Below are positions 7,042 to 15,373 of a stretch of DNA of 64,000 nt, piece by piece; position 1 is the first letter of the stretch; every line of letters begins with the position of its first letter. A program made the translations under genes and the position numbers. A model generated the notes under the pieces. That model saw only the letters and a list, made by a program, of their open reading frames with translations. It did not search any database and had not been told where the DNA came from. Source of the stretch: Streptosporangium carneum (lineage in GTDB: Bacteria > Actinomycetota > Actinomycetes > Streptosporangiales > Streptosporangiaceae); contig NZ_BSEV01000009.1 of NCBI RefSeq assembly GCF_027922005.1, positions 208,860 to 272,859 on the forward strand, given 5' to 3'.

Positions 7042-8010
7042 GTGCTCAATGACTTCGTCAATCAGTTCTGGCCGGCCACGATCGACGGCTTGGCCTTCGG
7101 ATCGATCTACGCCCTGATCGCGCTCGGTTACACCATGGTGTACGGCGTGCTGCGGCTGATCAACTTCGCGCACTCAGAAGTGTTCATGATCGGAACCTTC
7201 GGTGCGATGTTCGTCCCGTTCGCGCTCGGCGTCAGCGAGCCGCTGACCGGCCTCGCGCTCGTCGGCGTGATTCTGTTGATGATCGTAGCCGGGACGCTGG
7301 CCTCGGCCGGCACGGCGGTCGCGCTCGAGCAGATCGCCTACCGGCCGCTGCGCAAGCGCGGCGCCTCCCGGCTGGCGGCGCTGATCTCGGCCATCGGCGC
7401 CTCGATCTTCCTGCAGGAGCTGTTCGCGCTCCTGGTGATCCCCAACGTCTTCAACCGTCCCGAGAAGGGCCGCATCCAGATGGGCCTGCCCCGGCTGATG
7501 GAGAAGAGCGAGCTTTTCTCGATCTTCGGCCACTCCGTCAGGGTGGACCAGGTGCTCGTCATCGTGGCGGCGGTCGGCATGATGATCGCACTCGACGCTC
7601 TCGTCAACCGTACGAAGATCGGCCGGGGGATCCGCGCCACCGCGCAAAACCCCGAGGCGGCCGTCTTGATGGGCGTCGACATCAACAAGATCGTCCGGAT
7701 GACGTTCCTCATCGGCGGCGGCATGGCCGGTGTGGCCGGCGCGCTGTACCTGATCTCCTACGAGAACACGTACTACTACATCGGTTTCCTCTTCGGGATC
7801 AAGGCGTTCACCGCGGCGGTCCTGGGCGGCATCGGCAACCTGCGCGGCGCCCTGGTCGGCGGTGTCGCGCTGGGGCTGGTGGAGAACTACGGAGCGATCT
7901 TCGCGGGCTCCGACTGGAAGCACGTGATCTCCTTCAGCATCCTCGTCTTGGTCCTGATGTTCCGCCCCACCGGAATCCTCGGTGAATCACTCCAGCAGGC
8001 GCGCGCATGA
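7042..8010 (+). CDS. livH: Branched-chain amino-acid ABC transporter permease LivH
   Basis: A 322-residue integral membrane protein, hydrophobic throughout. It opens with the LivH signature (GLAFGSIYALIALGYTMVYG then VLRLINFAHSEVFM) and carries the cytoplasmic loop MGVDINKIVRMTFLIGGGMAG that couples to the ATPases. With LivM it forms the translocation pore. GTG 7042 is used with only a weak upstream Shine-Dalgarno. The stop overlaps the livM start (ATGA), indicating translational coupling. Confidence 0.93.
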   Translation: MLNDFVNQFWPATIDGLAFGSIYALIALGYTMVYGVLRLINFAHSEVFMIGTFGAMFVPFALGVSEPLTGLALVGVILLMIVAGTLASAGTAVALEQIAYRPLRKRGASRLAALISAIGASIFLQELFALLVIPNVFNRPEKGRIQMGLPRLMEKSELFSIFGHSVRVDQVLVIVAAVGMMIALDALVNRTKIGRGIRATAQNPEAAVLMGVDINKIVRMTFLIGGGMAGVAGALYLISYENTYYYIGFLFGIKAFTAAVLGGIGNLRGALVGGVALGLVENYGAIFAGSDWKHVISFSILVLVLMFRPTGILGESLQQARA

Positions 8011-9152
8011 AGCAGAAGAATTCCCTGGAAGATTTCCGTCATCGGCTCAGCCGCTACGGCGACGGCGTACACGATCGCTGGCTGAAGACGCCTGGCTGGC
8101 AGCGCTGGATCGTCTACGCGCTCCTGATCGTCGGGGCGCTGCTGCTGCCGTCGGAGAGCATCGGCTCCTTCATGTCGCCCTACACCGACTGGGCGAGCAT
8201 CCTGTTTTTCCCGATCGGCACCTATGTGGTGCTGGCGATCGGCCTGAACGTCGTCGTCGGCCAGGCGGGCCTGCTCGACCTGGGCTTCGTGGCCTTCTAC
8301 GCGGTCGGCGGCTACGCGATGGCGTTGATCGGCACCAGGCTCGGCTGGAACTTCTGGCTGATCCTGCTGGTGGGGATCGGGCTGTGCGCGCTGTCCGGCA
8401 TCACGCTGGGCGCCCCGACGCTGCGGTTGCGCGGCGACTACCTGGCGATCGTCACGCTGGGCTTCGGTGAGATCATCCGGATCACGGCGCGCAACACCGA
8501 CTCGATCGGCGGCCCGAACGGCATCCGCGCCATCCCGCACCCGCCGAGCTTCCCGGACGTCGAGCTGTTCGGAATCAAGATCTTCAAGTACGGCGTGCTG
8601 GACCCGCGGCCGTACTACTACCTGCTGGTCGCGCTGGCCGTCATCGTGATCATCCTGGTGAAGCGCTGGGAGAAGAGCCGCGTCGGGCGCGCCTGGGCGG
8701 CGATCCGCGAGGACGAGGACGCGGCCGAGGTCATGGGCGTGCCGACGTTCAGGTTCAAGATGCTCGCCTTCGCGATCGGCGCCTCCATCGGCGGTGCGAT
8801 GGGCGTGCTGTGGGCGGCCAAGGCCATCTCGATCAACCCGAACGACTTCCAGTTCCTGCTGTCGGCGACGATTCTGGCCGCGGTGGTCATGGGTGGCGCG
8901 GGCAACCTGCCGGGCGTCATATTGGGCGCGTTCGTGGTGGCGTGGCTGCCCGAGCGCTTCCGCGGCCTGCAGGACTACCGCATGCTGATCTTCGGCGCGG
9001 TGCTGGTGGCGCTGATGATCTTCCGCCCCGAGGGTCTGCTGCCGTCACGCCAGCGCAAGGCGGAGCTGCAGGAGGGATCAGGCGGGATGGGGGCCCTCGG
9101 CGCAGAGGTTCCCGGTCCCGAGTCGCACGGTGAGGAGGTGGCCTCCAAGTGA
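8007..9152 (+). CDS. livM: Branched-chain amino-acid ABC transporter permease LivM
   Basis: A 381-residue membrane permease with a longer hydrophilic N-terminus (about 25 residues) than LivH. It has the LivM core GLNVVVGQAGLLDLGFVAFY, the coupling region SRVGRAWAAIREDEDAAEVM, and conserved helices ending MIFRPEGLLPSRQRKAEL. Its last 30 residues are hydrophilic and Gly/Glu-rich. The start ATG 8007 overlaps the livH stop by 4 nt and its own stop overlaps livG (GTGA), so all four downstream genes are translated as a unit. Confidence 0.93.
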   Translation: MKQKNSLEDFRHRLSRYGDGVHDRWLKTPGWQRWIVYALLIVGALLLPSESIGSFMSPYTDWASILFFPIGTYVVLAIGLNVVVGQAGLLDLGFVAFYAVGGYAMALIGTRLGWNFWLILLVGIGLCALSGITLGAPTLRLRGDYLAIVTLGFGEIIRITARNTDSIGGPNGIRAIPHPPSFPDVELFGIKIFKYGVLDPRPYYYLLVALAVIVIILVKRWEKSRVGRAWAAIREDEDAAEVMGVPTFRFKMLAFAIGASIGGAMGVLWAAKAISINPNDFQFLLSATILAAVVMGGAGNLPGVILGAFVVAWLPERFRGLQDYRMLIFGAVLVALMIFRPEGLLPSRQRKAELQEGSGGMGALGAEVPGPESHGEEVASK

Positions 9153-9961
9153 GCGCCGAGGTGAGTGGGGCGGTCGGAGGGCCCGGCGGCCGGGCGATGC
9201 TGGAGCTGCAGGGTCTCGTCATGAGGTTCGGCGGAGTCACGGCACTGCGCGACGTCGACCTGACCATCAACGAGGGAGAGATCTTCGCCCTCATCGGTCC
9301 GAACGGCGCGGGCAAGACCACGGTCTTCAACGTGGTGACCGGGGTCTACCAGCCGACGGAGGGGCAGGTCCGCTTCCAGGGCGAGAAGATCAGCGGCGTC
9401 AAGCGCTTCAAGATCACAAAGCGTGGTGTCGCCCGCACCTTCCAGAACATCCGGCTGTTCCACAACATGACGGCCATCGAGAACGTCATGGTGGGCGCGG
9501 ACGCGCACCACAGGTCCGGCATGCTGAGCGTGGCGCTGGGCCTTCCCCTGCACCGTAAGGCCGAGCGCGAAGGGCGCGCGCTGGCGATGGAGCTGCTCGA
9601 CTTCGTCGGCATCTCGCATCGCGCGAACGACCACGCGAAGAACCTGCCCTACGGCGACCAGCGCAGGCTGGAGATCGCCCGCGCGCTGGCGACGAAGCCG
9701 AAGCTGCTGTTGCTCGACGAGCCCGCCGCCGGCATGAACCCGGCGGAGAAGATCGCGCTGCAGCAGCTGATCCGCGACATCCGTGACGCGGGCCGGACGA
9801 TTCTCATCATCGAGCACGACATGAGCCTCATCATGGGCATCAGCGACCGCATCGCGGTGCTGGACTTCGGCCAGAAGATCGCCGACGGTCTGCCGGACGA
9901 GGTGCGGAACGACCCCCGGGTCGTCGAGGCGTATTTGGGGGCTCCCGCAGATGCTTCTTGA
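9149..9961 (+). CDS. livG: Branched-chain amino-acid ABC transporter ATPase LivG
   Basis: A 270-residue ABC ATPase. Walker A is GPNGAGKTT, the Q-loop region is GVARTFQNIRLFHNMTAIEN, the signature is represented by the degenerate LPYGDQRRLEIARAL usual in LivG, and Walker B is LLLLDEPAAGMNP, with the switch His in IIEHDM. It powers uptake with LivF. The first 16 residues are a Gly-rich extension before the core start MLELQGLVMRFGG. GTG 9149 overlaps the livM stop. Confidence 0.93.
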   Translation: MSAEVSGAVGGPGGRAMLELQGLVMRFGGVTALRDVDLTINEGEIFALIGPNGAGKTTVFNVVTGVYQPTEGQVRFQGEKISGVKRFKITKRGVARTFQNIRLFHNMTAIENVMVGADAHHRSGMLSVALGLPLHRKAEREGRALAMELLDFVGISHRANDHAKNLPYGDQRRLEIARALATKPKLLLLDEPAAGMNPAEKIALQQLIRDIRDAGRTILIIEHDMSLIMGISDRIAVLDFGQKIADGLPDEVRNDPRVVEAYLGAPADAS

Positions 9962-10685
9962 GGTCAAGGACATCCACGTCCACTATGGCAAGATCGCGGC
10001 GATCAAGGGCATCTCGGTCGAGGTGAACGAGGGCGAGATCGTCACGCTCATCGGCGCGAACGGCGCCGGCAAGACCACGACCCTGAAGACGATCTCCGGC
10101 CTGCGCGGTCTGACATCGGGGAGCATCGTCTTCGACGGCCAGGACATCAGCAAGATGCCGGGACACAAACGGGTCATCGCGGGCCTGGGGCAGGCGCCCG
10201 AGGGCCGGGGAGTCTTCCCCGGCATGACGGTGCACGACAACCTGCTCATGGGCGCCTACACGCGCTCGGGCGACTTCGCCGCCGACCTGGCGGAGGTCTA
10301 CGAGCTGTTCCCCAGACTGGCCGAGCGCAGGACGCAGGCGGGCGGCACGATGTCCGGCGGCGAGCAGCAGATGCTGGCCATCGGGCGCGCGCTGATGGCC
10401 AAGCCGAAGGTGCTGCTGCTCGACGAGCCGTCGATGGGGCTGGCGCCGCTGATGGTACAGCAGATCTTCTCGATCATCGAGGAGATCAACCGCCGCGGCA
10501 CCACGGTGCTGCTGGTGGAGCAGAACGCCCAGCAGGCCCTGAAGCTCGCCCACAGGGCCTATGTCCTGGAGACCGGCAAGGTGGTCAAGAGCGCGCCCGC
10601 CGCGGAGCTGCTCGACGACCCCGACGTGCAGGCCGCCTACCTGGGCGGCGGTCTCGGGCATGAGGCGCCGGAGGCGCAGGCGTAG
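9951..10685 (+). CDS. livF: Branched-chain amino-acid ABC transporter ATPase LivF
   Basis: A 244-residue ABC ATPase. It has Walker A GANGAGKTT, the LivF-specific LGQAPEGRGVFPGMTVHDNL, signature MSGGEQQMLAIGRALM, Walker B VLLLDEPSMGLAP and LLVEQN. It overlaps the end of livG by 11 nt and closes the livJHMGF operon. A 14-bp hairpin lies 22 bp after its stop. Confidence 0.93.
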   Translation: MLLEVKDIHVHYGKIAAIKGISVEVNEGEIVTLIGANGAGKTTTLKTISGLRGLTSGSIVFDGQDISKMPGHKRVIAGLGQAPEGRGVFPGMTVHDNLLMGAYTRSGDFAADLAEVYELFPRLAERRTQAGGTMSGGEQQMLAIGRALMAKPKVLLLDEPSMGLAPLMVQQIFSIIEEINRRGTTVLLVEQNAQQALKLAHRAYVLETGKVVKSAPAAELLDDPDVQAAYLGGGLGHEAPEAQA

Positions 10686-10706
10686 TCCTTCGTCCGGTGG
10701 TTGCCC

Positions 10707-10738
10707 GCGTCCCCGTCGCGTCCGCGCGGCGGGGACGC
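10707..10738. terminator. Bidirectional hairpin terminator after livF
   Basis: GCGTCCCCGTCGCG pairs with CGCGGCGGGGACGC (14 bp with one T-G wobble) around a TCCG loop. It sits between convergent livF and the lipoprotein gene and has no T-tract. Confidence 0.6.
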
Positions 10739-10798
10739 GTGCTCTCCCGGCGCGGCCTTCGCGGGGGCGGGCGGACGTCAGCCTGTGAGGGCGGGCCG

Positions 10799-11350
10799 TC
10801 AGGGCAGGGGGACCGTGATGCCGTCGGTGGTGCCGCCGACGCCGAGGGGCGGGTCGCCGTACAACCGGATCGCGGTGACCTTCGCCGCCTTGGGCACGTC
10901 GAACCACAGGTCCATCTCGATCCTGACCTCGGCCCCGACCGGAAGAGTGTCCGGTTGGCGCTTGATGGCCTGGGTGAAGTTGTCGACGCCGTACGACCCG
11001 CCGTCCGAGGTGAGGAGCCTCTGCCGCCTGGCCTCGAAGCGGGAGTTGGTGCGGCCGGGGTTGTCGACGACGATCCGCACGACCACGTACTGTCCCTTGG
11101 CCTGCCACTCGGCGTGGCTGCCGAAGAAGCCGGCCAGGCCGGTCTGCAGGCCGATCACCTGGAAACGGGTGTCGCCGTCCGTCACCGGCGCGGCGGTGAC
11201 CGGGCGCTCGCCCGGCCGCACCGGGCGGGGTGTCAGCGGGTAGGTCGGGGTGGGAGAGGGGGTGGGTGCCGCGGGGGCGTTCTCCGAGCAGCCGGTGAGG
11301 AGCACGAGCGAGACGGCGGCACCGGTGAACAGCTTTGGGAGGTTGCGCAC
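10799..11350 (-). CDS. Small secreted lipoprotein, DUF4352-like
   Basis: From GTG 11350 the product is 183 residues: signal peptide with lipobox LLTGC, a Pro/Thr-rich linker, then a compact beta-rich domain (VVVRIVVDNPGRTNSRFEA, EVRIEMDLWFDVPKAAKVTA). The pattern, an N-terminal lipid anchor followed by an extracellular immunoglobulin-like domain, resembles DUF4352-type proteins of Gram-positives, but I cannot name a function. A TTG at 11386 would add 12 residues, but the promoter (-35 TTGAGG, 17-bp spacer, -10 TAACTT) would then lie inside the coding sequence. A leaderless GTG at 11350 explains the data better. Confidence 0.65.
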   Translation of the reverse strand: MRNLPKLFTGAAVSLVLLTGCSENAPAAPTPSPTPTYPLTPRPVRPGERPVTAAPVTDGDTRFQVIGLQTGLAGFFGSHAEWQAKGQYVVVRIVVDNPGRTNSRFEARRQRLLTSDGGSYGVDNFTQAIKRQPDTLPVGAEVRIEMDLWFDVPKAAKVTAIRLYGDPPLGVGGTTDGITVPLP

Positions 11351-11357
11351 ATCGGGC

Positions 11358-11386
11358 AAGTTAGCTGAAACGGACCCGGCCCTCAA
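11358..11386 (-). promoter_or_regulatory. Promoter of the lipoprotein gene
   Basis: -35 TTGAGG (11386-11381), 17-bp spacer, -10 TAACTT (11363-11358). The predicted start of transcription falls on the GTG at 11350. Confidence 0.6.
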
Positions 11387-11604
11387 TGCCTCTAGTGCTC
11401 CGGCCCCCGGGTTTTTCCGGCGTCCCCCGGCTTTCCCGGGGTGCGTGTGAGGTCGTTTTTCCCGAGGGTGCGGGGACGTTCCCCCGTCGAAGCCGCGAAA
11501 AGCCGGAACAAGGCGATTTCGTGATCAGGGGGGCGTTCGCGGGCCGTTTCCGCGGGTATGCTGCGGTCGCTTTCGAGGCGCGTCAGGTGTGCTCGGAGGG
11601 CATG

Positions 11605-11633
11605 TTCACCCATCTGAAGTGCGAATATAGAAT
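11605..11633 (+). promoter_or_regulatory. Candidate promoter of the polar amino-acid ABC operon
   Basis: TTCACC, 17 bp, TAGAAT on the plus strand inside an A/T-rich island. It would give a leader of about 240 nt before GTG 11883. The 532-bp region 11351-11882 contains this, the divergent lipoprotein promoter and a four-codon frame (ATG 11855 to TGA 11866) of doubtful meaning; nothing else coding is visible. Confidence 0.35.
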
Positions 11634-11882
11634 ATTTTCACAGTTTCTGGGCTTGACTTCGCCGGTCCGGGACCGCGCTGGTCGAATGAAGACCGAGAGG
11701 CTGACCGTCCGGTGAGCGGAGGCGTCAGGATCCGTGTTTGGGCACGATAGCGATCTTGGCGGCTCCGAAAGTGGTTGTTGTCCGAATTGTGTCGTAGCGG
11801 TGATCTATACGTCCTCGCAGGTGAGGCAGTATTACCCGGAGGTAACTGTCCACGATGCGACATTGACCGTAAGGAGGCCTCC

Positions 11883-12743
11883 GTGGGCCTGAGTTCTGTT
11901 TCCCGTCGTGCGTTGGCGGCGGGCGCGTTGGTGGTCGCCGGAACGCTCGGCCTCGCGGCCTGCGGCGGCGGCGACACCGGCGCGAGCACGAGTGACGGTG
12001 CCTCCTCCAGTGCCCCCGCAGCGGCGGGCGGCCCCAAGGTGATCCACCCCGGCAAGCTGACCACCTGCACGAACCTGCCCTACGAACCCTTCCAGTTCAA
12101 GCAGGGCGACAAGGTCGTCGGATTCGACGTGGACATCGTCGACCTGGCCGCGAAGAAGCTCGGCCTGACCCAGGACATCGTCGACATCGACTTCGCCGTC
12201 ATCAAGAGCGGCGCGGCGATGGCCGCGGGCAAGTGCGACGTCGCCGCGGCGGGCATGACCATCACGCCCGAGCGCCAGGCCAACATCGACTTCTCCGTCC
12301 CCTACTTCGACGCGACCCAGGCGCTTCTGGGCAAGAAGGGGGTCGGCGTCAAGACGCTCGAGGAGATCAAGGCCAAGAACCTGCCCTTCGGCGCCCAGGC
12401 GTCGACCACGGGCCTGGAGTACGCCAAGAAGAACGGCCTCAACCCCAAGGAGTTCGCCGACTCTCCCAAGGAGCTCCTCGGCCTGCAGTCCGGTCAGGTG
12501 GATGTGATCATCCAGGACCTGCCCGTCGTGCTCACCTGGCTCAAGAAGCCGGAGATCGCCGACAAGTTCGAGCTGCTGGCCAGTCTGAACACCGGCGAGC
12601 AGTACGGCATCGGCCTGAAGAAGAACGCCGACCCGGTGCTGCTCAAGGCCATCAACGACGCGATCACGACGGCCAAGTCCGACGGCACCTACGAGCAGAT
12701 CTACGTCAAGTGGTTCGGCAAGAAGCCCGGCGAGCTCGGCTGA
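11883..12743 (+). CDS. Polar amino-acid ABC transporter, substrate-binding lipoprotein
   Basis: A 286-residue extracellular binding protein. Signal peptide ends LAAC (lipobox), then a Gly/Ser linker. The mature domain is SBP family 3, with TCTNLPYEPFQFKQGDKVVG, DFAVIKSGAAMAAGKCDVAA, the motif MTITPERQANIDFSVPYFDA and a C-terminal YVKWFGKKP. Specificity for Glu, Gln, Arg or another polar amino acid cannot be resolved. GTG 11883 follows AAGGAGG at 6 nt; an ATG at 11775 lies upstream in frame but would displace the signal peptide. First gene of a three-gene operon with one permease and one ATPase. Confidence 0.88.
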   Translation: MGLSSVSRRALAAGALVVAGTLGLAACGGGDTGASTSDGASSSAPAAAGGPKVIHPGKLTTCTNLPYEPFQFKQGDKVVGFDVDIVDLAAKKLGLTQDIVDIDFAVIKSGAAMAAGKCDVAAAGMTITPERQANIDFSVPYFDATQALLGKKGVGVKTLEEIKAKNLPFGAQASTTGLEYAKKNGLNPKEFADSPKELLGLQSGQVDVIIQDLPVVLTWLKKPEIADKFELLASLNTGEQYGIGLKKNADPVLLKAINDAITTAKSDGTYEQIYVKWFGKKPGELG

Positions 12744-12746
12744 TCC

Positions 12747-13598
12747 ATGACCGAGAAGTCAACGGCGACTGAGCCGTCGGGCCCCGCCGGGACTCCTCCC
12801 GGCAGGGCCCGGCTCAGTCCGCGAAAGAAGCAGCAGATCAGCAGGGCCGTCCAGTACGTCGTGCTGGTGGCGGTCGTCGTCTTCCTCGTGCTGCGCATCG
12901 ACTGGGGCGGTCTCGCGCAGAACTTCGCCAAACCCGAGGTCGCGGCGGAGACGTGGCCGGAGGTGTTCACGGTCGCCCTGAAGAACACGATCATCTACTC
13001 CGTCGGCGGCTTCGTCTTCGCGTTCCTGTTCGGCCTGATCTTCGCGCTGATGAGACTGTCGTCGGTGCTGCCGTACCGGTGGATCGCGATCGCCTACATC
13101 GAGATCTTCCGTGGTCTGCCCGCGCTGCTCATCTTCCTGTTCATCCTGTTCCTGCCGTTGGCGCTGCGCGGTTTCGAGGTGCCGGGCGGCACCTACGGCC
13201 AGGGCATCCTGGGCCTGACCATCGTCGGGTCCGCCTACATGGCCGAGACGCTCCGCGCGGGGCTGCAGGCGGTTCCCAAGGGGCAGATGGAGGCGGCGCG
13301 CTCACTGGGCATGTCCCACTCGCGGGCCATGATCAGCATCGTCATCCCGCAGGCGGTCCGCATCGTCATCCCGCCGACGACCAACCAGTTCGTGTCCCTG
13401 CTCAAGGACTCGTCGCTGGTGCTCTTCCTCGGCGTCACGAGCGAGTACGTGGAGCTCACCAAGTTCGGCAACGACCTGGCCTCCACCTTCTCCAACGCCA
13501 CGCCCATCCTGGTCGTCGGCGTGACCTATCTGCTCGTCACGATCCCGCTCGGCTACCTCGCGAGCCGGTTGGAGAAGCGTCAGGGGAGGGGGCGGTGA
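12747..13598 (+). CDS. Polar amino-acid ABC transporter permease
   Basis: A 283-residue permease of the HisMQ/GluC family. After about 30 polar residues the first helix ([17 protein letters not shown]) leads to a periplasmic segment and the core opening [20 protein letters not shown]. The EAA coupling loop is [20 protein letters not shown] single permease in the operon implies a homodimeric pore. It starts 3 nt after the binding-protein stop and its TGA overlaps the ATPase ATG. Confidence 0.88.
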   Translation: MTEKSTATEPSGPAGTPPGRARLSPRKKQQISRAVQYVVLVAVVVFLVLRIDWGGLAQNFAKPEVAAETWPEVFTVALKNTIIYSVGGFVFAFLFGLIFALMRLSSVLPYRWIAIAYIEIFRGLPALLIFLFILFLPLALRGFEVPGGTYGQGILGLTIVGSAYMAETLRAGLQAVPKGQMEAARSLGMSHSRAMISIVIPQAVRIVIPPTTNQFVSLLKDSSLVLFLGVTSEYVELTKFGNDLASTFSNATPILVVGVTYLLVTIPLGYLASRLEKRQGRGR

Positions 13599-14389
13599 TG
13601 GCGACTCCGGCGAAGGAGGCGAAAGCGGTGACCCCGGCGGCCCACGCGGTCGAGATCAGGAACCTGCACAAGCACTTCGGCAAGCTCGAGGTGCTCAAGG
13701 GGATCGACTTCGCGGTCGACCCGGGACAGGTGGTCTGCGTCATCGGCCCCTCGGGGTCGGGCAAGTCGACGCTGTTGCGCTGCGTGAACCTGCTGGAGCA
13801 GCCCACCTCGGGCAGGGTCGTCCTCGAGGGCGTCGAGCTGACCGACCCCGACGTCGACATCGACGCGGCCCGCCGCCGCGTCGGCATGGTCTTCCAGCAG
13901 TTCAACCTCTTCCCGCACATGACCGTGCTGCAGAACGTGGTGATCGCCCAGCGGCGGGTGCTCGGGCGGAGCGCGGCTGAGGCCAGGCGGATCGCCAGGG
14001 AGAACCTGGAGAAGGTCGGCGTCGCGGCCAAGGCGGACGCCTACCCCGCCCAGCTGTCCGGCGGACAGCAGCAGCGCGTGGCCATCGCCAGGGCGCTGGC
14101 CATGAACCCGGCGCTGATGCTCTTCGACGAGCCCACCTCGGCGCTCGACCCCGAGCTGGTCGGCGACGTGCTCACGGTCATGCGCAAACTGGCGGAGGAG
14201 GGCATGACCATGCTCGTGGTCACCCACGAGATGGCCTTCGCCAGGGACGTGGCCGACCGCGTGGTCTTCATGGACGGCGGGGTGATCGTGGAGGACGGCC
14301 CCGCCGCCCAGGTGATCGGCGCCCCGCGGCACGAGCGCACCAAGAGCTTCCTGCGCCGGGTGCTGGACCCCACGCACACCGACGTCTGA
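13598..14389 (+). CDS. Polar amino-acid ABC transporter ATPase
   Basis: A 263-residue ATPase of the GlnQ/GluA family. Walker [11 protein letters not shown]-loop [14 protein letters not shown], signature [16 protein letters not shown], Walker [15 protein letters not shown], switch His VVTHEM. A 20-residue Ala-rich leader precedes the core [11 protein letters not shown]. Start ATG 13598 overlaps the permease stop (TGATG). A strong hairpin lies 30 bp after the stop. Confidence 0.9.
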   Translation: MATPAKEAKAVTPAAHAVEIRNLHKHFGKLEVLKGIDFAVDPGQVVCVIGPSGSGKSTLLRCVNLLEQPTSGRVVLEGVELTDPDVDIDAARRRVGMVFQQFNLFPHMTVLQNVVIAQRRVLGRSAAEARRIARENLEKVGVAAKADAYPAQLSGGQQQRVAIARALAMNPALMLFDEPTSALDPELVGDVLTVMRKLAEEGMTMLVVTHEMAFARDVADRVVFMDGGVIVEDGPAAQVIGAPRHERTKSFLRRVLDPTHTDV

Positions 14390-14418
14390 GCTCCTCCCGT
14401 CCTGCGGCGCTCCCGCCC

Positions 14419-14448
14419 GGCGGCCGCCCGTGCGAGCGGGCGGCCGCC
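14419..14448 (+). terminator. Hairpin terminator of the polar amino-acid ABC operon
   Basis: GGCGGCCGCCCG and CGGGCGGCCGCC form a perfect 12-bp stem around TGCGAG, without a T-tract. The rest of the 494-bp spacer 14390-14883 shows only a possible 44-codon frame at 14828 that runs antisense into the thioesterase; I do not call it a gene. Confidence 0.55.
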
Positions 14449-14883
14449 TCGCCCTCGCCGGACGAGTCGCGCGCCCTTCCGGCGGTCCCGGGGGCCGCGC
14501 GTGGGCTCCTGCGAGGCTCCCAGCTCGTCTCAGCGGGGGCGGCGGGGCGTCGCCGTGCATTTGTCGGCCCGCCCGCCGTGCGGGCCGCAGGAGGCGACTG
14601 AGGGGGCCTGGGGGCCTTCTCGTGGAAGGCGTCTCCGCGCTGAGGTCCTCACACCCCGAACAGGGCGGACGCGGTGGACGCCGGGGATCACGAGCCCGGG
14701 GGAGACCTTTGGCGCCGCACAGAGCTTCCCCGACCCTGTGCGTTTTCTACTCGGTCCCCCCACGGGCATCGATGTCACCCACGGTAGCGACTCGTGTGGC
14801 AAGAGTGCAAAAAGGGGAGGTCCGATTATGATCGAAAACGTGCTGGATCGGGGCCCGCGGGCAGGCCGGAGGTCATCGGGAGG

Positions 14884-15312
14884 TCAGCGGTCGCGCAGCA
14901 CGCAGGTCAGGCGCGAGGTGCACACCCTGCGGCCCTGGTCGTCGGTGATCTCGATCTCGTAGGTGGCGATCGTCCCGCCGCCGTGCGCCCTGGTCGCGAC
15001 ACCGGTGACGTGGCCGGAGGTGGCCGAGCGGTGGTGGGTGGCGTTGATCTCGATGCCGACCGCTCCGCGCCCCTCGCCGGCGTGGAGGGCCGCGCCGATC
15101 GAGCCGAGGGTCTCGGCCAGCACGCACGAGGCGCCGCCGTGCAGCAGGCCGTACGGCTGGGTGTTGCCCTCGACCGGCATCCGGCCCACGACCCGCTCGG
15201 GGGTCGCCTCGACGATCTCGATGCCCATCCGCTCGACGAGCGTGCCGCTGTGGGTGCCGCCGAGGCGCTCCTCGATGACGCGGGCGACTTCCTCTGGGTC
15301 TGTCATGGTCAA
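14884..15312 (-). CDS. Hotdog-fold thioesterase (PaaI/YbdB-like)
   Basis: A 142-residue single hotdog domain. The central helix region QPYGLLHGGASCVLAETLGS matches the HGG motif of PaaI/EntH-type acyl-CoA thioesterases, followed by EINATHHRSATSGHVTGVAT. It probably hydrolyses an aromatic or acyl CoA thioester in the cytoplasm, releasing free CoA. TTG 15312 has GGAG at 7 nt; ATG 15306 is the alternative but 13 nt from that site. Divergent from polA over 61 bp. Confidence 0.8.
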   Translation of the reverse strand: MTMTDPEEVARVIEERLGGTHSGTLVERMGIEIVEATPERVVGRMPVEGNTQPYGLLHGGASCVLAETLGSIGAALHAGEGRGAVGIEINATHHRSATSGHVTGVATRAHGGGTIATYEIEITDDQGRRVCTSRLTCVLRDR

Positions 15313-15361
15313 GGGATGTCTCCTGTCGCGCTGTACCAGCTTTTCTGTCGCACCAGGAGAC

Positions 15362-15367
15362 TAGGCT
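15362..15367 (+). promoter_or_regulatory. polA -10 hexamer (leaderless mRNA)
   Basis: TAGGCT, six bases before GTG 15374; no ribosome-binding site precedes the GTG. Confidence 0.5.
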
Positions 15368-15373
15368 TCCGTT

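Noticed and set aside
11855-11866. Four-codon leader ORF (Met-Arg-His) before the polar amino-acid ABC operon
   Set aside because: Shine-Dalgarno is 12 nt away and no attenuator structure or repeated codon pattern supports it.
14828-14962. 44-codon frame with GGGGAGG upstream
   Set aside because: Most of it is antisense to the thioesterase and the Arg/Ser-rich product has no family features.
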